This document shows, one piece after another, positions 1 through 6,276 of a stretch of DNA of 7,144 bases. This stretch comes from Pseudomonadota bacterium. GTDB lineage: Bacteria > Desulfobacterota > DSM-4660 > Desulfatiglandales > B25-G16. The DNA lies in NCBI GenBank assembly GCA_030633645.1, contig DAOVRY010000030.1:1-7144 (forward strand). Direction: 5' to 3'. Position 1 is the first letter of the stretch. Each line of letters opens with the position of its first letter. A program made the translations under genes and the position numbers. The notes beneath the pieces were generated by a model. The model ran no database searches and was not told the origin of the DNA. It saw only the letters and a program-made list of their open reading frames with translations.

Positions 1-9
1 ATCCCTTCA

Positions 10-75
10 GGATGAACCCTGCCCTATGGATGATAAATAATTGTCTTCCATAGGGGCGGGAATTCATCCCGCCCC
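10..75. repeat. Compound hairpin with two competing stems
   Basis: Two mutually exclusive foldings can be seen. In the first, GGATGAA (10-16) pairs with TTCATCC (63-69) and CCTATGGA (23-30) pairs with TCCATAGG (47-54), around an AT-rich loop (31-46). In the second, GGGGCGGG (53-60) pairs perfectly with CCCGCCCC (68-75) around a 7-nt loop. The GC-rich stem could in principle end transcription of an upstream gene outside the window, but the nearest T-run (86-90) is about 10 nt beyond it. A dispersed intergenic repeat is therefore at least as likely. Confidence 0.6.
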
Positions 76-146
76 GGAGTGTGACTTTTTCAACACGCCC
101 TTTAGCCTGACCTAAAAATTCTTGAAAGACAGCAAACTTCTATTGG

Positions 147-245
147 GTTCGCCTAACGGTTCGACTCTGCTCCCTTCGACCTTGCTCAGGGACAGTGAGC
201 TAAGTCGAACTGTCACCGTCCTGAGCTTGTCGAAGGAAGGCGAAC
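147..245. repeat. REP/MITE-like palindromic intergenic element
   Basis: A nested inverted repeat of about 99 bp. The outer arms are GTTCGCC (147-153) and GGCGAAC (239-245). The next arms are CCTTCGAC (173-180) and GTCGAAGG (229-236), then GCTCAGG (184-190) and CCTGAGC (220-226), then GACAGT (191-196) and ACTGTC (209-214), leaving a 12-nt loop. The TTCGAC...GCTCAGG / CCTGAGC..GTCGAA wording is, from memory, a palindromic intergenic repeat that recurs in many bacterial genomes. No transposase gene is present, so if mobile it would be non-autonomous. Confidence 0.75.
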
Positions 246-335
246 ACTCCAGATTTCGATGTCCATCAGATTTTTCTGAGTAAACATAAAGAAGCTAAAC
301 TTAATAGTTGTTCTCTTTATAGATTTCGTTAGCTG

Positions 336-1511
336 ATGATAAAGGATTTCGAGAAGATATTAATCATTGCCGGAGAGGCTTCCGGCGATCTGCATGGATC
401 CAGCCTGATAAAAGAGCTCAAAAAGATCAATTCAAACTTAGAAGTCTTTGGCATCGGCGGAAACAGGATGAAGAGGGAGGGAATGGAGCTTATCTTTCAT
501 ATTGATAAGCTCTCCTTCATGGGCTTCTTTGAGGTTCTAAAGAATTTGAGCCTCGTCAGAAGAGTTATGAGAACAATGGTTTCAGTGGCAGAAACCAGAA
601 GGCCCCATCTGGCCATCCTGATAGACTATCCCGGGTTCAATTTAAGGTTCGCCAAAAGGATCAAGAAGTTAGGGATACCGGTGGTTTACTACATCAGCCC
701 TCAGGTCTGGGCCTGGGGTGGAAATAGGGTGAAAAAGATGAAGAACCTGATAGACAGAATGGTAGTGATCTTTCCTTTTGAGAAGGATATCTACAAACGG
801 TTTAATATCGATTGTGAGTTTGTGGGGCATCCGCTTCTGGAGGTTACCAGGCCGATCCTCTCCTTTGAGGATTTCCAAAGAAAATTTGACATTAGAAAAA
901 ATGAGGTGGTGGTGGGCTTGCTTCCCGGTTCCAGATGGCAGGAGGTGGAAAAGATCTTACCCATCATGCTTGAATCCTGTGAGCTTTTGAAAACAAGAAT
1001 CAAAAATCTAAAGTTGCTCTTGGGATTGGCACCTACCATTAAGAAAGAGGATATTGAGAATCTGCTCAAAGCGACTGGTTCTCAAGTGGGCCTGGTTGAA
1101 AATTTAACCTATGATTTGATGAAGCATGCTGATCTGCTTCTGATCGCATCCGGTTCTGCCACCTTAGAGTGCGCTATTCTGGGCACTCCGTTTTTGGTGT
1201 TGTATAAAACCAGCTTTTGGACTTATCTGGTGGCAAAAAGCTTGATCAGCATACCCAATATCGCTTTAGCCAATGTGGTGGCTGGCAAAAGAATAATCCC
1301 CGAGTTTATCCAAAGGCAGGCTGCCCCCAACCAGATCGCAGAGGAGATGTATGAGATCCTAACCGACAGAGAAAGATACAAAACCATGCAAAACGAATTG
1401 AAGAAGGTGAAGGAAAAGTTAGGGGATGAGGGTGCGTCTAAAAGAGCGGCTGAAATTGTGACACAGATGTTAGCGTCTCCTGCGAATCGTTCCAAGCTCG
1501 CTGAATCCTGA
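336..1511 (+). CDS. lpxB: Lipid-A-disaccharide synthase LpxB
   Basis: LpxB is a peripheral inner-membrane glycosyltransferase (GT19). It joins UDP-2,3-diacylglucosamine to lipid X, making the beta-1,6 disaccharide core of lipid A and releasing UDP. The 391 residues match the family's usual size (about 380-390). Visible signatures are GEASGD (residues 13-18) just after the first beta strand, SPQVWAW (121-127), FVGHPL, LPGSR (196-200), and GSATLE (273-278) in the C-terminal nucleotide-sugar-binding half. The last is followed by the family's LGTP and N-x-x-AGK..IPE stretch. The reading frame looks complete and intact. ATG 336 is favoured because the conserved first strand begins seven residues later; no Shine-Dalgarno is visible before it. 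The DUF374 acyltransferase gene follows 90 bp downstream on the same strand, which suits a lipid A/envelope cluster. Other lpx genes are not in the window. Confidence 0.96.
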   Translation: MIKDFEKILIIAGEASGDLHGSSLIKELKKINSNLEVFGIGGNRMKREGMELIFHIDKLSFMGFFEVLKNLSLVRRVMRTMVSVAETRRPHLAILIDYPGFNLRFAKRIKKLGIPVVYYISPQVWAWGGNRVKKMKNLIDRMVVIFPFEKDIYKRFNIDCEFVGHPLLEVTRPILSFEDFQRKFDIRKNEVVVGLLPGSRWQEVEKILPIMLESCELLKTRIKNLKLLLGLAPTIKKEDIENLLKATGSQVGLVENLTYDLMKHADLLLIASGSATLECAILGTPFLVLYKTSFWTYLVAKSLISIPNIALANVVAGKRIIPEFIQRQAAPNQIAEEMYEILTDRERYKTMQNELKKVKEKLGDEGASKRAAEIVTQMLASPANRSKLAES

Positions 1512-1601
1512 AAGCTCACTATATCAAAATATGGATTGAAAATTCCAAAAATCTCTTTCTTTCTTCTTACAAGACACTGCTTACTGCCAAACAGTTACTG
1601 A

Positions 1602-2297
1602 ATGAGAAATCGACTCAAACAAATTAAAGACAAACTCCTTTTGTTTCTGGCATCCTGGATAGGTCCACTCTTGGTCTCCATTCTGGGAATGACTTTAAGG
1701 ATAGAATGGGTAGGGGAAGAAAATCTGGATATCCTAAGAAAAGAAAAAAAATCGGTAATCTATGCCTTCTGGCACGGCAGAATGCTCATTTTTACTTTTT
1801 CCCATCGCAAACAAAAGATACACGTTCTAATCAGCCAGCACCGGGATGGGGAGTTCATCGCCCGCATAATCGGTAACTTAGGGTTCGTCTCGGTGAGAGG
1901 GTCCACCACCCGGGGTGGATCAAAAGCCATCTTCGAGATGTGCGAGAAAACCGCATCTGGATTCGACGTAGCCATAACTCCGGATGGACCCAAGGGACCC
2001 GGATTTGAAGTTCATCCCGGCATAATATACATTGCCCAAAGAAGCGGGATGGCCATCGTTCCCATAACTAACTCCGCTAAAAATCGCTGGAGCCTCTCCT
2101 CCTGGGATCGGTTTCTGATTCCCCAACCTTTTTCTAAGGCAGTTATCATGCTGGGAAAGCCGATTTGTGTGTCTGCTGAATGTAGTTCTGAAGAATTGGA
2201 GGAGAGAAGAAAAGAATTAGAAAAGCAACTATTAGAGCTGACTCAAAAAGCGGATGATTACTTCTTGAGTGTGCGTTCAGAGCAAGCCAGTCCCTAA
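1602..2297 (+). CDS. DUF374 lysophospholipid acyltransferase family protein
   Basis: This 231-residue protein belongs to the LPLAT superfamily, DUF374 branch, whose members are predicted to move acyl chains onto lipid acceptors at the inner membrane. A hydrophobic N-terminal segment (about residues 12-30) likely anchors it. The family motifs appear in order: FWHGRM (56-61, probable catalytic His58), SQHRDGE (78-84, with Asp82), VRGSTTRGG (98-106) and TPDGPKGP (126-133). Length is normal for the family. A TGA (1599-1601) directly abuts ATG 1602, so the frame cannot begin further upstream; no Shine-Dalgarno is visible. The gene lies 90 bp after lpxB, and DUF374 genes are, as I recall, often found beside lipid A or Kdo genes. 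A role in lipid A or another envelope lipid is therefore inferred, but the acceptor is unknown. It is not a recognisable LpxL/LpxM-type acyltransferase, being shorter and with different motifs. Confidence 0.9.
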   Translation: MRNRLKQIKDKLLLFLASWIGPLLVSILGMTLRIEWVGEENLDILRKEKKSVIYAFWHGRMLIFTFSHRKQKIHVLISQHRDGEFIARIIGNLGFVSVRGSTTRGGSKAIFEMCEKTASGFDVAITPDGPKGPGFEVHPGIIYIAQRSGMAIVPITNSAKNRWSLSSWDRFLIPQPFSKAVIMLGKPICVSAECSSEELEERRKELEKQLLELTQKADDYFLSVRSEQASP

Positions 2298-2665
2298 TTT
2301 AAATTAGAAGAAGATGCGCAGGCTAAAGCTCATTTGAGTCAAATGACCTGCGGCTACCGAATAACATAGTAACCGCTACCCTGATGCCGTGGGACAACGG
2401 AGACCTGTCTGGGATAACATATCCCCAGGATTTGCGGACAACGGAGAGCAGGAGAGGTTATTTAACCACATAAGCGAATTTTGGGGACACTTGTGGTAAG
2501 GGTGCACCGTAATAACAAGAATCCAGACTGGATGTCCTTCCCAGCCGAATCTTCTTGACAAAGCCCGAAGAGTGAGATAATTTTACCTCGAAGTTAGACG
2601 ATTAAGAAAATGTGCAGGAGAAGGTGGTTTGCTTTTAGCTGAAACCGTTATTTGAAACAAGAAAT
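2298..2665. other. Hairpin-rich gap, possible structured RNA (2308-2556)
   Basis: A 368-bp gap without a credible gene. AAGAAGAT (2308-2315) can pair with ATCTTCTT (2549-2556), enclosing about 250 nt that contain several local stems. These are CGCAGG/CCTGCG (2317-2322 with 2347-2352) topped by CATTTG/CAAATG (2331-2336 with 2340-2345); CCGT/ACGG (2387-2390 with 2397-2400); CTGGGAT/ATCCCCAG with one bulge (2409-2428); and ACCACA/TGTGGT (2465-2470 with 2492-2497). A 12-bp direct repeat, GGACAACGGAGA, lies at 2392-2403 and 2436-2447. It could be a small RNA, a leader of the DUF502 gene, or a decayed sequence. No match to tmRNA, SRP RNA, RNase P RNA or a known riboswitch is apparent. Positions 2557-2665 show nothing clear: no U-tract terminator and no strong promoter. 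Confidence 0.35.
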
Positions 2666-3307
2666 ATGCCAATAAGAGCAAAACTAAATACGATCTTGCG
2701 GCGATACTTTTTGGGTGGAATCTTAATTATTGTGCCACTCATCATAACTATTCTGGTCCTGCGTTTCCTTTTCGAAGGTATAGACGGTCTCCTCTCGCCG
2801 TTTATCGCCCAGTTCATAGGTTATAAAGTCCCCGGGTTAGGGATTGTTGCCACTATTGTACTGATCTTTTTAGCCGGGTTTCTCACTGCAAACGTAATCG
2901 GATCCAGGCTTTTCAAAATCTGGGAAATATTTCTGATCAAAACTCCCCTGGTGCGCACAATCTATGGTTCCTCCAAGCAACTGATTGAGGCCATCACCAA
3001 AACCGACAAGCATTCCTTCAAACAGGTTGTGCTGGTGGGATTTCCCGCTAACGGAATGTTCTGTTTGGGTTTCTTAACCAGAGAAATCAAGACGAATTTC
3101 AATGACAAACCCAATGAGTTGATTGCTGTGTTTATTCCCTCCACCCCCACCCCTATTAGTGGGTTTACCATGCTTTTTCGCAAGGAGGAGGTAACCCTTC
3201 TTGAGATGACCGTGGAGCAGGGAATCAAATTCTTTGTCTCGGGTGGAATAACCGCTCCAGAGATATTCTACCGCAAGGACATTAAGGTAACAGGAGAAGT
3301 AGACTAA
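2666..3307 (+). CDS. DUF502 family membrane protein
   Basis: A 213-residue inner-membrane protein of the DUF502 family (PF04367), whose biochemical function is not established. A positively charged N-terminus (R4, K6, R12, R13) precedes TM1 (about 15-36, with the family's YFLGG..IIVP opening). TM2 follows at about 58-79. After it comes a cytosolic or periplasmic domain carrying the family hallmarks: TPLVRTIYGSSKQ (93-105), the VLVGFP-like strand (122-127), PSTPTPISG (158-166) and a C-terminal SGG. Length is typical. ATG 2666 is the only reasonable start, since an in-frame TAG occurs at 2636-2638 and no ATG, GTG or TTG codon lies between; there is no visible Shine-Dalgarno. The gene stands 368 bp after the acyltransferase, so it may have its own promoter, and 25 bp ahead of the ATG of the exchanger remnant, with which it was probably co-transcribed. 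Confidence 0.93.
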   Translation: MPIRAKLNTILRRYFLGGILIIVPLIITILVLRFLFEGIDGLLSPFIAQFIGYKVPGLGIVATIVLIFLAGFLTANVIGSRLFKIWEIFLIKTPLVRTIYGSSKQLIEAITKTDKHSFKQVVLVGFPANGMFCLGFLTREIKTNFNDKPNELIAVFIPSTPTPISGFTMLFRKEEVTLLEMTVEQGIKFFVSGGITAPEIFYRKDIKVTGEVD

Positions 3308-3323
3308 ATACCCATCCAAAGCT

Positions 3324-3527
3324 TTGTTTTTGATGCTTGCTGAACTCAAATCCATAACCGCTGCCACCGCAAAAGCCAAAGCTCTCTCTGCCATCTGGAC
3401 CTTCCCTTCCATAATTTTCTCCGCCCTGATAATCGGCTGGGCGGCAGAGGCAGCACAGTTTGTGGTGTGTCAGGGTTTGGCTTTGGCCATCTTAGCGATG
3501 AGATCCAACGAAAATGCGAGCGAATAA
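3324..3527 (+). pseudogene. Truncated sodium/calcium exchanger-family gene, N-terminal remnant
   Basis: The frame can start at TTG 3324 or, more plausibly, ATG 3333, giving 64-67 residues. It reads like the start of a bacterial sodium/calcium exchanger-family membrane protein: a short helix with LAELKSIT, then a transmembrane stretch beginning WTFPSIIFSALIIGWAAEAA and ending GLALAILA. From memory, intact homologues continue from LAILA into a second conserved segment (W-L-Q-T-L-P-E-F-x-V-E) and on for further membrane helices. Here the sequence switches after about position 3495 to MRSNENASE and a stop at 3525-3527. No remnant of the missing part appears in other frames before the ATPase gene. 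The gene is therefore most likely a 5' stub left at a recombination or assembly junction. The alternative, a genuine small membrane protein, is less likely given the family resemblance. Confidence 0.68.
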
Positions 3528-3550
3528 TCCGGTCATTGAAAACTCAGTGA

Positions 3551-3555
3551 GAGGT
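3551..3555 (+). promoter_or_regulatory. Ribosome binding site of the P-type ATPase gene
   Basis: GAGGT lies 5 nt before ATG 3561, a normal Shine-Dalgarno spacing. It supports that start and contrasts with the upstream genes, none of which shows such a site. Confidence 0.7.
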
Positions 3556-3560
3556 AAAGA

Positions 3561-6215
3561 ATGAGCTGGTACCAGCTTGACGTAAAAGAAACATTCAAGG
3601 AGTTGAGAACCTCTGAGGAAGGATTGACTGATGCGGAGGTTAAAGAACGACTTGCCCAATATGGACCGAACATATTTGCCCAGGAAGAGAAATTACGCAG
3701 ACTGAAAATTCTTTTTCATCAGTTTAAGAGCCCACTGATTTATATTCTCATCATTGCTGCCATTGTAACATTCCTTCTCCGTGAATACATAGACACCGGT
3801 GTCATTATGGCTGTGGTGATCCTTAATGCAATTATCGGGTATATCCAGGAATTCAAGGCAGAGGAGAGCATGAGGGCACTTAAAAAGATGGTCCTCCCAA
3901 AGGCAAGGGTGGTGAGAGAAGGCAAGGAGAAAGAGATAACCGGTGAGCAACTTGTTCCCGGTGACATTGTAGTAATGGCATCCGGTGGCAAGGTGCCGGC
4001 TGATCTTCGTCTGTTCAAGACCATTGAGCTGAAAATTGAAGAAGCCGCGCTGACTGGCGAATCAATCCCTGTCGAAAAAATGACCTCGTCTATAAAAGAA
4101 GCTAATTTGACGCCTGGTGATCAGATAAATATGGCCTTTATGGGGACAATTGCTGTGAGCGGAAGAGGAAGGGGTGTTGTTGTGGAAACAGGAACCAGAA
4201 CAGTCCTGGGCCAGATCGCAGAACAAGTCAGGGAAGTATCGGCGGCTAAAACTCCGGTCCAGGATAAACTGGACCGGTTTGCTAAGCTAATAGGCATTGT
4301 TGTCATAGGGTTTTCCAGCGCTGTCTTTGGAATAGGGGTATGGTTGGGTGAAAAGGCATCAGAAATATTTATGGTGGCTGTAGCTACAGCTGTGTCAGCC
4401 ATACCTGAAGGGCTCCCTATTGCTGTAACTGTTGCCATGGCTATTGGTGTGTCCAGGATGGCAAGACGCAATGCCATTGTCAGAAAATTGCCTGCTGTTG
4501 AGACCCTGGGCAGCACTACTATCATTTGCTCTGACAAGACAGGAACCTTGACCAAGAATGAGATGACTGTTAGGCTGATTTATGACGGACAGCACACATA
4601 TGAGGTCACAGGGAGCGGATATGAACCAAAAGGGGAGATACTTCATGAGAAGTTGCCTGCTAAAACAAATGAGCTGAGGGATCTCCAATATGTCTTGCGG
4701 ATAGGGCTTCTTTGTAATGAATCAAATATCTATCGGGAGAATGGTGAGTATAAGGTTGATGGAGATCCTACAGAAGGAGCCCTTATTGTTGCTGCGATGA
4801 AGGCTGGTCTCAATCCGGTTGAAGAAAGGGAGAGCTATCCAGAGATAGCGATTTTACCTTTTGAGTCCGAGCGGGGTTACATGGCAACCCTTCATAAGCA
4901 CGCAGATAAAAAGTTTATCTTTGTGAAAGGTGCCCCTGAGAGAGTGCTTGATATGTGTACCGATTGTCTGATTGATGCAGAGCTAAAGAGTAAAGAGATT
5001 TTAAATGTTTCCAATAATTTTGCCCGAGAAGGTTTGAGAGTTCTGGCCATGGGTTTTAAAGAGGTTTCCCCCGACAAAGAAGAACTTACCCACCAGGATG
5101 TGGAATCGGGGATAATCTATGCAGGATTACAGGGCATGATGGACCCGCCAAGACCTGAAACTATTGAGGCGATTGAAGGATGTAAACAGGCAGGCATTAG
5201 AACCGTGATGATAACGGGTGACCATGCCGTCACTGCCGTGGCAATAGCAAATAAACTCAGAATAGGCGGCGATGAGCCTGAAATGCTCAGAGGTAAAGAA
5301 CTCGAGGCTATGAGTGAAGAAGAACTATTCGGTAAGGTGAAAGACGTATCGGTATATGCAAGGGTCTCCCCGACGCACAAATTGAGGATAACCCAGCAGC
5401 TATTAAAACATGGTGAGGTGGTAGCTGTAACGGGTGACGGGGTTAATGATGCTCCTGCCTTAAAGGCGGCCCAAATTGGTATAGCCATGGGTAAGACCGG
5501 TACTGATGTGGCCAAAGAAGCATCGGATATGGTCCTCGCAGATGATAACTTTGCCACCATTTTTTCTGCGGTGGAGGGGGGAAGGGTCGTTTATGATAAT
5601 ATCAGGAAGTGCACTCTCTTTCTTGTATCATGCGGTCTTGGAGAATTGCTGGCCATCCTTGCAACAATAGTAATGAGACTTCCCATTCCATATATCCCCG
5701 CACAGATACTCTGGCTTAACTTGGTAACAAACGGGCTGCAGGATGTTGCCCTTGCCTTTGAACCGGGAGAAAAGGGGGTTTTAAGAAGACCTCCAAGAAG
5801 TCCCAAAGAAGGTGTTCTTTCCAGTCTTATGATTCAGAGAACTTTTTTAATGGGAATCGTTCTGGCTTTAGGAACATTGTTCGTTTTTATATCAGAACTC
5901 AAGTCGGGGGTGCCTCTTGAAAGGGCGCGCACAATGGCACTCACAACAATGGTTTTTTTCCAGTTCTACCAGGCACTAAACTGCCGTTCAGAGACGCGAT
6001 CCATCTTCAGGATGAGTCCCAAAAGCAACCCACTTCTTTTATTCAGCATGATAGCGGCTTTTTTTGCACAACTTGCCGTCCTCTATGTGCCAGCACTTCA
6101 GTGGATTTTCAGGACCGTGCCCCTCACAATGATGGAATGGTTGGAGATAGCAGTGGTAACGGTGACAATCATAATTGCTGTTGAGATAGATAAATGGATT
6201 AGGAGAAGGAATTGA
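3561..6215 (+). CDS. P2-type cation-transporting P-type ATPase (SERCA-like)
   Basis: An 884-residue, full-length ATP-driven cation pump of the P2 class, located in the inner membrane. Domains in order: N-terminal cation-ATPase segment (about 1-55); M1 and M2 (about 59-94); actuator domain with TGES (165-168); M3 and M4, the latter with PEGLP (282-286); P-domain with DKTGTLT and phosphorylated Asp325; N-domain with KGAPE (456-460); then DPPRPE (528-533), TGDH (552-555) and the hinge TGDGVND (624-630). M5-M10 complete the protein. Every catalytic motif is intact, so it should be active. The ion is uncertain. Compared with SERCA, Glu309 (here E283), Glu771 (E695), Asn796 (N720) and Thr799 (T723) are kept. 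Asn768 becomes Gly692, Asp800 becomes Asn724 and Glu908 becomes Gln801. Ca2+ is thus only a default label; another cation is possible. The gene directly follows the exchanger stub and is followed after 61 bp by a Usp gene, probably in the same operon. Confidence 0.96.
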   Translation: MSWYQLDVKETFKELRTSEEGLTDAEVKERLAQYGPNIFAQEEKLRRLKILFHQFKSPLIYILIIAAIVTFLLREYIDTGVIMAVVILNAIIGYIQEFKAEESMRALKKMVLPKARVVREGKEKEITGEQLVPGDIVVMASGGKVPADLRLFKTIELKIEEAALTGESIPVEKMTSSIKEANLTPGDQINMAFMGTIAVSGRGRGVVVETGTRTVLGQIAEQVREVSAAKTPVQDKLDRFAKLIGIVVIGFSSAVFGIGVWLGEKASEIFMVAVATAVSAIPEGLPIAVTVAMAIGVSRMARRNAIVRKLPAVETLGSTTIICSDKTGTLTKNEMTVRLIYDGQHTYEVTGSGYEPKGEILHEKLPAKTNELRDLQYVLRIGLLCNESNIYRENGEYKVDGDPTEGALIVAAMKAGLNPVEERESYPEIAILPFESERGYMATLHKHADKKFIFVKGAPERVLDMCTDCLIDAELKSKEILNVSNNFAREGLRVLAMGFKEVSPDKEELTHQDVESGIIYAGLQGMMDPPRPETIEAIEGCKQAGIRTVMITGDHAVTAVAIANKLRIGGDEPEMLRGKELEAMSEEELFGKVKDVSVYARVSPTHKLRITQQLLKHGEVVAVTGDGVNDAPALKAAQIGIAMGKTGTDVAKEASDMVLADDNFATIFSAVEGGRVVYDNIRKCTLFLVSCGLGELLAILATIVMRLPIPYIPAQILWLNLVTNGLQDVALAFEPGEKGVLRRPPRSPKEGVLSSLMIQRTFLMGIVLALGTLFVFISELKSGVPLERARTMALTTMVFFQFYQALNCRSETRSIFRMSPKSNPLLLFSMIAAFFAQLAVLYVPALQWIFRTVPLTMMEWLEIAVVTVTIIIAVEIDKWIRRRN

Positions 6216-6245
6216 ATAACATACACGATTTGCGTATATTGACAG

Positions 6246-6256
6246 GAACATTGTTC
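6246..6256. promoter_or_regulatory. 11-bp palindrome in the ATPase-usp gap
   Basis: GAACA-T-TGTTC is a perfect inverted repeat sitting 9 nt before the Shine-Dalgarno of the usp gene. It could be an operator or a small hairpin over the translation start. A palindrome this short can occur by chance, so the call is tentative. Confidence 0.2.
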
Positions 6257-6264
6257 AACATACC

Positions 6265-6270
6265 AAGGAG
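6265..6270 (+). promoter_or_regulatory. Ribosome binding site of the usp gene
   Basis: AAGGAG ends 6 nt before ATG 6277. It is the strongest Shine-Dalgarno in the window and fixes the start of the partial usp gene. Confidence 0.85.
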
Positions 6271-6276
6271 ACAGGC

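Larger units (their letters stand above)
1..335. other. Non-coding region upstream of lpxB
   Basis: No coding region can be supported here on either strand. The stretch holds two inverted-repeat elements, described separately (10-75 and 147-245). Between them, at 76-146, is AT-richer sequence containing GTGTGAC-TTTTT-CAACAC; its reverse complement resembles the 'GTTGAAAAAG' type of end seen on some IS and MITE elements, but no matching second end is visible. From 246 to 335 there is plain AT-rich sequence that must carry any lpxB promoter. A TATAGA at 320-325 could serve as a -10 box, but no convincing -35 hexamer accompanies it. Confidence 0.7.

Noticed and set aside
53..90. Rho-independent terminator formed by the GC-rich stem and T5.
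   Set aside because: The T-run is short and about 10 nt away from the stem, so the usual hairpin-plus-U-tract layout is not met.
669..1069. Minus-strand open frames inside lpxB (669-878 and 791-1069).
   Set aside because: Complete overlap with a well-supported conserved gene and no recognisable protein features.
2494..2504. GTGGTAAGGGT resembling the conserved GGUAAGGGUG of RNase P RNA.
   Set aside because: The other universally conserved blocks of RNase P RNA (such as GAGGAAAGUCC) are absent and the span is too short.
2376..2561. Minus-strand 61-residue open frame in the gap after the acyltransferase.
   Set aside because: Short, Cys/Pro/Trp-rich composition without domain resemblance and no ribosome binding site; hairpin structure explains the region at least as well.
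2611..2650. AGGAG-like site followed by GTG/TTG codons as the start of a leader peptide before DUF502.
   Set aside because: All frames from these codons meet a stop within a few residues and show no regulatory pattern.
4121..4555. Antisense open frame of 144 residues within the ATPase gene (and a similar one of 147 residues at 5117-5560).
   Set aside because: They lie wholly inside a conserved gene on the other strand, show no family motifs and reflect its codon bias.
6239..6267. TTGACA at 6239-6244 as a -35 box for the usp gene.
   Set aside because: The best -10 at a usable distance (TACCAA) matches poorly and overlaps the ribosome binding site, leaving no room for a transcript start ahead of it.
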